Origin: Deltaproteobacteria bacterium
GTDB taxonomy: Bacteria > Desulfobacterota > Desulfobulbia > Desulfobulbales > BM004
Direction: 5' to 3'
NCBI GenBank assembly: GCA_019312685.1
Contig: JAFDCR010000253.1
Location: 1-10,641 of the forward strand
Length of the DNA stretch: 10,641 bases
The notes beneath the pieces were generated by a model. It was given only the letters and a program-made list of their open reading frames with translations, did not search any database and was not told where the DNA came from. Shown piece by piece: positions 6,928 to 10,641 of this stretch. The position numbers and the translations under genes are program-made. Position 1 is the first letter of the stretch. The number at the start of each line of letters is the position of its first letter.

Positions 6928-6948
6928 GGGAGGATAAAATATATGTAA
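6928..6948 (+). promoter_or_regulatory. strong RBS followed by an ATG-TAA start-stop pair
   Basis: GGGAGGA (6928-6934) is the best Shine-Dalgarno upstream of the DUF218 gene, but the ATG at its optimal spacing (6943, 8-nt spacer) is followed directly by TAA. The next ATG, in frame with the protein, is at 6959 and has no good site of its own. Removing the single T at 6946 would give ATG AAA GTT CGT CCT ATG, joining the strong RBS to the reading frame. It is therefore either a start-stop leader with reinitiation or a one-base lesion. Confidence 0.5.
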
Positions 6949-6958
6949 AGTTCGTCCT

Positions 6959-7632
6959 ATGAAACTCATAGAACGTAAAGAATGCTGGAGAGTTACCTGG
7001 ATCGGATGGATGGGTGTCCTTACTTTTGGGGCCTTCCTTCTGCTCTTGTTTCTATTTACTATTCATCCGTTCCTGGCGCCTACGAAGACGGTTGCCGCGG
7101 ATATCCTCATCGCGGATAACTGCCTCGTGGATTATGGCCTAAAAAATTATCGGATGAGTTCAGGTCCAAGAATTATTCGTTGATTCTTTGTGCCGGAGGC
7201 CTGTTGCCGTTAGGGAATCCTTTGGTTGAATATAAAACCTCGGCCGAACTGAGCGCTACCATATTAAAAAAATTTGGAATTAATGAGAAGGCAATTGTTT
7301 CGATACCTCCTAAGCCGGTAAAAAGAGATAGAACTTTCGCTTCCGCCCTGGCTGTCAAAAACTGGTTGGCCCAAAAAAACATTCAGCCCAAGGGAATAAA
7401 CGTATTTTCGTCCGGACCCCACTCAAGAAGAAGTTGGATGCTATTCAAGGAAGCTATAGGCGAAGAAATACCTGTCGGGATAATTGCTTGTGAAAATCGC
7501 GGATACGATCCAAAGAGATGGTGGGAAACAAGCAGTGGCGTACGGGTAGTCCTTGACGAGACAATAGCTTATCTATACGCAAAGCTGCTATTTGACCCGG
7601 AGAGGGTCAGGGAAGAAATCGCAACTGAGTAA
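6959..7632 (+). pseudogene. frameshifted DUF218 (YdcF/ElyC/SanA-like) membrane protein
   Basis: Two overlapping frames together encode one full-length DUF218 protein of about 224 residues. The first (6959-7183) gives a basic N-terminus, one membrane anchor (residues about 13-35, followed by HPFLAPTKTV) and ADILIADNCLVDYGL, then runs into TGA at 7181. The second frame, one base back, continues with KLSDEFRSKNYSLILCAGG, then KRDRTFASALAVKNWL, INVFSSGPHSRRSWMLF and YDPKRWWETSSGVRVV to TAA at 7632. The switch falls at CTAAAAAATTATC (7139-7151): with seven A instead of six the frame is continuous. The family includes ElyC and SanA, envelope proteins linked to peptidoglycan and barrier function, but their chemistry is poorly known. 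Causes could be a real inactivating deletion, a homopolymer sequencing error, or -1 frameshifting on A AAA AAT. The start region may hold a second lesion. Confidence 0.85.
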
Positions 7633-8077
7633 CTTCAGTGGCATTCTTGGTAAACACTTACTTGATTTAGCACTCGTAAACGGTTTGACTCAATAATTTC
7701 CCTACCGTAACGATACGCCGATTGAAATGATGGCGAAACTTTAGGATAACTTCATTCAGTGGTTCCAGGGGAACAAATCAAAATAAACCGAAATCCGGCG
7801 CCCCAAGCGTAAGGCAATTGCCGTGCCTCAGTCGAACACAAAAATTGCAGGCACGGTTAAAATTTTCACCCACAACATTTTTTTGTGATTCCGGGAGCAT
7901 ATCCAAGTGAAAGGACTGAAGACTCTCTGTTAGTTCATCAATATTGGTTGATTGTTTTCCTCAACTCTGAATTGCTGAGAAGCTGGATGTGTTACAGTTA
8001 TAAGGAAGAACCGGTCAGGCTATAGTATACCTATGCCTGATCGGTGATGACGCAATAAATGGAGCACATCCAGCTTC
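7633..8077. other. 445-bp gene-free stretch between the DUF218 and lon genes
   Basis: I see no supportable gene on either strand; frames are short and without ribosome binding sites. Two structures stand out: a hairpin at 7821-7856 and the nested inverted repeat at 7976-8080, which extends into the lon stop codon. The two flanking genes converge here, so the region should contain their terminators, but no classical stem followed by a T-run is visible for either. The left half may be decayed sequence; I could not recognise a parent gene. Confidence 0.6.
7821..7856 (+). terminator. weak candidate hairpin downstream of the DUF218 gene
   Basis: CCGTGCCT (7821-7828) pairs perfectly with AGGCACGG (7849-7856) across a 20-nt loop, with one more G-T pair at the base. 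It is followed by TTAAAATTTTC rather than a T-run, and lies 189 nt after the stop codon. The long loop and missing U-tract make it a poor intrinsic terminator; it may simply be a stable hairpin. Confidence 0.25.
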
Positions 8078-8080
8078 TCA
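7976..8080. repeat. 105-bp nested inverted repeat overlapping the lon stop codon
   Basis: The outer arms, 7976-7991 and 8065-8080, are a perfect 16-bp inverted repeat (TGAGAAGCTGGATGTG). Inside is a second hairpin: ACCGGTCAGGC (8010-8020) against GCCTGATCGGT (8035-8045), one mismatch that is a G-U pair in plus-strand RNA, then ATAG/CTAT around a 5-nt loop. Internal bulges of 18 and 19 nt separate the stems. The last three bases of the right arm (8078-8080) are the TGA stop of lon. There is no T-run, so it is not a standard terminator; it may be a small palindromic mobile element or an RNA-stabilising 3' hairpin. Confidence 0.75.
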
Positions 8081-10456
8081 CTGCTTCCGGTCTTTTTCCA
8101 GGGCGATATCCAGAGCCTCCTCGATGCTCTGGACCAGGTGGAATTTAATTCCCTCTTTGACATTATCCGGAAGTTCAATTACATCCTTTTCATTAAGATG
8201 GGGAAGAATAACATCTTTAATCCCCGCCCTGACAGCAGCGATAACCTTTTCCTTGATCCCGCCGACCGGCAGCACATCACCACGCAAAGTAATTTCTCCG
8301 GTCATGGCCACATCCTTCCGCACCGGCCTGCCGGTAAAAAGCGAGGTAAGCGAAACCACCATGGCTACCCCGGCTGAAGGACCGTCTTTGGGAATGGCTC
8401 CTTCGGGTACATGAACATGGGTGTCGGTTTCTGCAAAGACAGCATCTTCAATAGCAAATTGAGACGCCTTGGCACGCAGAAAGGTCATGGCCGCAACGGC
8501 CGATTCCTTCATCACCTCACCGAGTTTGCCGGTAAGAGTAAGTCCGCCCTTGCCCGCCATTCTGGCCGATTCGATAAACAGGATATCGCCTCCGACCGGT
8601 GTCCACGCCAGTCCAGTCGCCAGGCCGGCCCCCCAGGTTCTGGCCATAATCTCTGGAAAGAAACGGATGGGACCGAGATATTTCTGCAGATCCTTTGTAT
8701 CGATTGCCGCCTTTTCAGTGGAACCTGCGACAATATCTTTGGCGACACCGCGGCAGATCGCCGCCAGTTTCCTTTCAATATTCCGCACACCCGCCTCCCG
8801 TGTGTAGGAACGGATAATATTGCGGATGGCATCATCCGTCAGTTCCAGATCATCCTCGGTCAGACCATGTGCCTCAAGCTGTTTTTCTATCAGGTGCTCT
8901 TTGGCGATCATCAGTTTCTCGTCTTCCGTATAGCCCGGGAGTTCAATAACCTCCATTCTGTCACGCAGCGGCCCCGGTATGGTATCGATAATATTTGCCG
9001 TGGTGATGAACATTACCTTAGACAGATCAAAAGCTATTTCCAGATAATGATCAGCAAAGGAGAAATTCTGCTCGGGATCGAGCACTTCAAGCAGGGCTGA
9101 AGAGGGATCACCCCTGAAATCCATGCCCAGCTTGTCAATTTCATCAAGCATGAAAAGAGGATTGTTTGAACCGGCCTTACGCAGGCTCTGGATTATCCTG
9201 CCGGGCAGAGCACCGATGTATGTCCGCCGGTGCCCCCTTATTTCCGCTTCATCCCGGACACCTCCCAATGAAATACGCACAAACTTTCTTCCAAGGGCGC
9301 GGGCAATGGATTGGCCGAGAGACGTTTTGCCTACTCCCGGAGGCCCCACAAAACAGAGGATGGGGCCGTGCATATCCTGCTTAAGTTTTCGCACGGCGAG
9401 AAACTCGATTATCCTCTTCTTGATCATTTCCAGGCCGTAATGATCCTTATCAAGAATGCTTTGGGCCTCATTAATATCTATCGTGTCAGTGGTGGAAACC
9501 TCCCATGGCAGGTCCAGAATCCACTCGAGATAGGTCCTGGCAACAGTATACTCCGGCGAAGAAGCCGGTATCTTTGCAAGTCTGTCCAATTCCTTTTCCG
9601 CAGCCTTACGGGGCTCCTCGCCCAGTTTTGCCTCTTCCACCCTTTGCCGGAGTTCCTTGATGTCGGCATTTTCATCCTCCTCACCAAGTTCCTTGCGTAT
9701 CGCTTTCAACTGCTGTCGCAGGAAAAACTCGCGCTGCTTATCATCCATATCCTCCTTCACGGCTTTCTGTATCTCGTTGCTCATCTCAACGGTTTCCAGC
9801 CGTTTGGCAAGTTCTTCCGTTACCCTGCGGAGCATTTCCTTAAGCTCCACGATCTCAAGAATTTTCTGCTCTTCCGCCAGGGGCAGGTTTAACTGGGAGG
9901 CGATTAAGTAGCCGATATAAAAAGGATCAGAAATTGCCGCTACCGTCATATACAGTTCTGGAGGCAGCTGGGAAAGGGTGACCATTTTTTTAAACTGGTT
10001 GCGCAGGTTAAGGATAAGGGCATCAATTTCCTTATCCTTCTCCGTCTTCATTTCAAGCACCTTGACCCGGGCTTTGAGGTATGGCTCCAAAGTCGTATAT
10101 TCCAGGATCTGTATTTTTTTCACTGCACTCATTACCACCTGATAGAGGCCTTCCTGTGACTTTATCAGCTTGTGGATATAGCAGGCGACCCCGGTAGAAT
10201 AGAGATCATCTGCAACATTCTTGGAGGATTCATTCTCAGATATTTTTTTATGCGAAACAACTGCAATCATTCTGTCCTGAAGAAGGGCATCGTCGATCAA
10301 CTGCTTTGATGATTTATTGGATATCTGAAGGGGGAATCCCATCCCGGGGAAAAAGACAAAATCATTAAGCGGCAGAACAGAAAGTTCATCGGGTATGGGC
10401 AGGTCCGCCGGGTTCACATTGGACAGCTTCTCAGTTGATGTATTATCATCAGCCAT
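8078..10456 (-). CDS. lon: ATP-dependent endopeptidase Lon
   Basis: Lon is the cytosolic AAA+ protease that degrades misfolded and short-lived regulatory proteins. The 792 residues (E. coli Lon has 784) show the N-terminal LON substrate-binding domain (about 25-215), a coiled-coil helical region (about 215-320), the AAA+ module with Walker A GPPGVGKT (371-378), Walker B LFMLDEID (434-441) and GPLRDR (495-500), and the C-terminal serine protease domain with catalytic S694 in DGPSAGV and K737 in GGIKEK, spaced 43 residues apart as in E. coli S679/K722. It is intact. The ATG at 10456 has a weak upstream TTTGGA. An Hsp20 gene ends 22 nt upstream on the same strand, so both are probably co-transcribed as a stress operon. 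The TGA stop lies inside an inverted repeat, so the extreme C-terminus may have been changed by that element. Confidence 0.98.
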   Translation of the reverse strand: MADDNTSTEKLSNVNPADLPIPDELSVLPLNDFVFFPGMGFPLQISNKSSKQLIDDALLQDRMIAVVSHKKISENESSKNVADDLYSTGVACYIHKLIKSQEGLYQVVMSAVKKIQILEYTTLEPYLKARVKVLEMKTEKDKEIDALILNLRNQFKKMVTLSQLPPELYMTVAAISDPFYIGYLIASQLNLPLAEEQKILEIVELKEMLRRVTEELAKRLETVEMSNEIQKAVKEDMDDKQREFFLRQQLKAIRKELGEEDENADIKELRQRVEEAKLGEEPRKAAEKELDRLAKIPASSPEYTVARTYLEWILDLPWEVSTTDTIDINEAQSILDKDHYGLEMIKKRIIEFLAVRKLKQDMHGPILCFVGPPGVGKTSLGQSIARALGRKFVRISLGGVRDEAEIRGHRRTYIGALPGRIIQSLRKAGSNNPLFMLDEIDKLGMDFRGDPSSALLEVLDPEQNFSFADHYLEIAFDLSKVMFITTANIIDTIPGPLRDRMEVIELPGYTEDEKLMIAKEHLIEKQLEAHGLTEDDLELTDDAIRNIIRSYTREAGVRNIERKLAAICRGVAKDIVAGSTEKAAIDTKDLQKYLGPIRFFPEIMARTWGAGLATGLAWTPVGGDILFIESARMAGKGGLTLTGKLGEVMKESAVAAMTFLRAKASQFAIEDAVFAETDTHVHVPEGAIPKDGPSAGVAMVVSLTSLFTGRPVRKDVAMTGEITLRGDVLPVGGIKEKVIAAVRAGIKDVILPHLNEKDVIELPDNVKEGIKFHLVQSIEEALDIALEKDRKQ

Positions 10457-10478
10457 AATATATTATCCAAATTTTAAG

Positions 10479-10641
10479 TTAAGGCAGGGAACAATTTTTT
10501 GTATCTTTCGGCAGCTTGATTTCCAGAATGCCGTTCTGACAGCTGAAAGTGGTCTCAGATACATTAACGGAAACCGGAAATGCAATGGTACGTTTGAAAT
10601 AGCCCATTTCAATCTCCAGTTGATGAATACAGCAGACATTA
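10479..10641 (-). CDS. Hsp20 / alpha-crystallin family small heat-shock protein, 3' end only
   Basis: The last 53 codons of a gene that enters from the right edge. The peptide reads LEIEMGYFKRTIAFPVSVNV, then FSCQNGILEIKLPKDTKN, and ends SLP. The G-x-F-x-R-x-[IL]-x-[FL]-P stretch and the NGILEIKLPK strand are the hallmarks of the Hsp20 alpha-crystallin domain; small heat-shock proteins hold unfolding proteins for refolding by DnaK or removal by proteases. The C-terminal I-x-I type motif is not evident in the short tail. The stop codon is 22 nt before lon, which suggests a shared stress-induced transcript whose promoter lies outside the window. Confidence 0.85.
   Translation of the reverse strand, partial: NVCCIHQLEIEMGYFKRTIAFPVSVNVSETTFSCQNGILEIKLPKDTKNCSLP

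Noticed and set aside
8411..9100. Long plus-strand open frame antisense to lon (229 codons).
   Set aside because: It is a shadow of the well-supported Lon reading frame; the translation has no recognisable motif. The same applies to the other long frames antisense to lon, ftsY and ispH.

Overview
The window is bacterial and Gram-negative in character, most likely from a Desulfobacterota (former Deltaproteobacteria) genome. I infer this from the gene set and protein style: a membrane DnaJ with a TerB-like domain, an hsp20-lon pair, an IspH carrying a UbiA-like tail, a stand-alone DUF2156 protein and a DUF218 protein. The phylum is an inference and was not tested. Intergenic spaces are moderately AT-rich and carry several palindromic elements.

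Layout, left to right. (1) 1-143 (-) is the 5' end of a fold-type I PLP aminotransferase. (2) 144-437 holds two REP-like GC-rich palindromes. (3) 438-4169 (-) is a compact run, transcribed from right to left: an IspH-UbiA fusion, then ftsY, then a membrane DnaJ/TerB co-chaperone, with gaps of 54 and 48 nt. This run combines isoprenoid precursor synthesis and a membrane prenyltransferase with the SRP receptor and a membrane co-chaperone, so it is a core 'membrane' operon. (4) 4170-4604 contains a 180-bp full-length palindrome that looks like a MITE. (5) 4605-5552 (+) is a DUF2156 acyltransferase-like protein. (6) 5712-6701 (-) is a secreted TPR protein with a GTG start and very similar tandem repeats. 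(7) 6959-7632 (+) is a DUF218 (YdcF/ElyC/SanA-like) membrane protein broken by a -1 frameshift at an A6 tract, with a possible second lesion at its start. (8) 7633-8077 is a 445-bp non-coding stretch ending in a nested inverted repeat. (9) 8078-10456 (-) is Lon protease, preceded 22 nt upstream by the 3' end of an Hsp20 gene, which together form a protein quality-control operon.

The two core operons (ispH-ftsY-dnaJ and hsp20-lon) bracket an accessory stretch of about 3.5 kb. That stretch has alternating strands, a palindromic element at each edge, a recently amplified repeat gene and a broken gene. I do not see a defence system, CRISPR array, tRNA, rRNA or intact transposase. The observations most worth a second look are the IspH-UbiA fusion, the frameshifted DUF218 gene with its A AAA AAT heptamer, the two palindromic elements (one supplies the lon stop codon), and the TPR repeat expansion.
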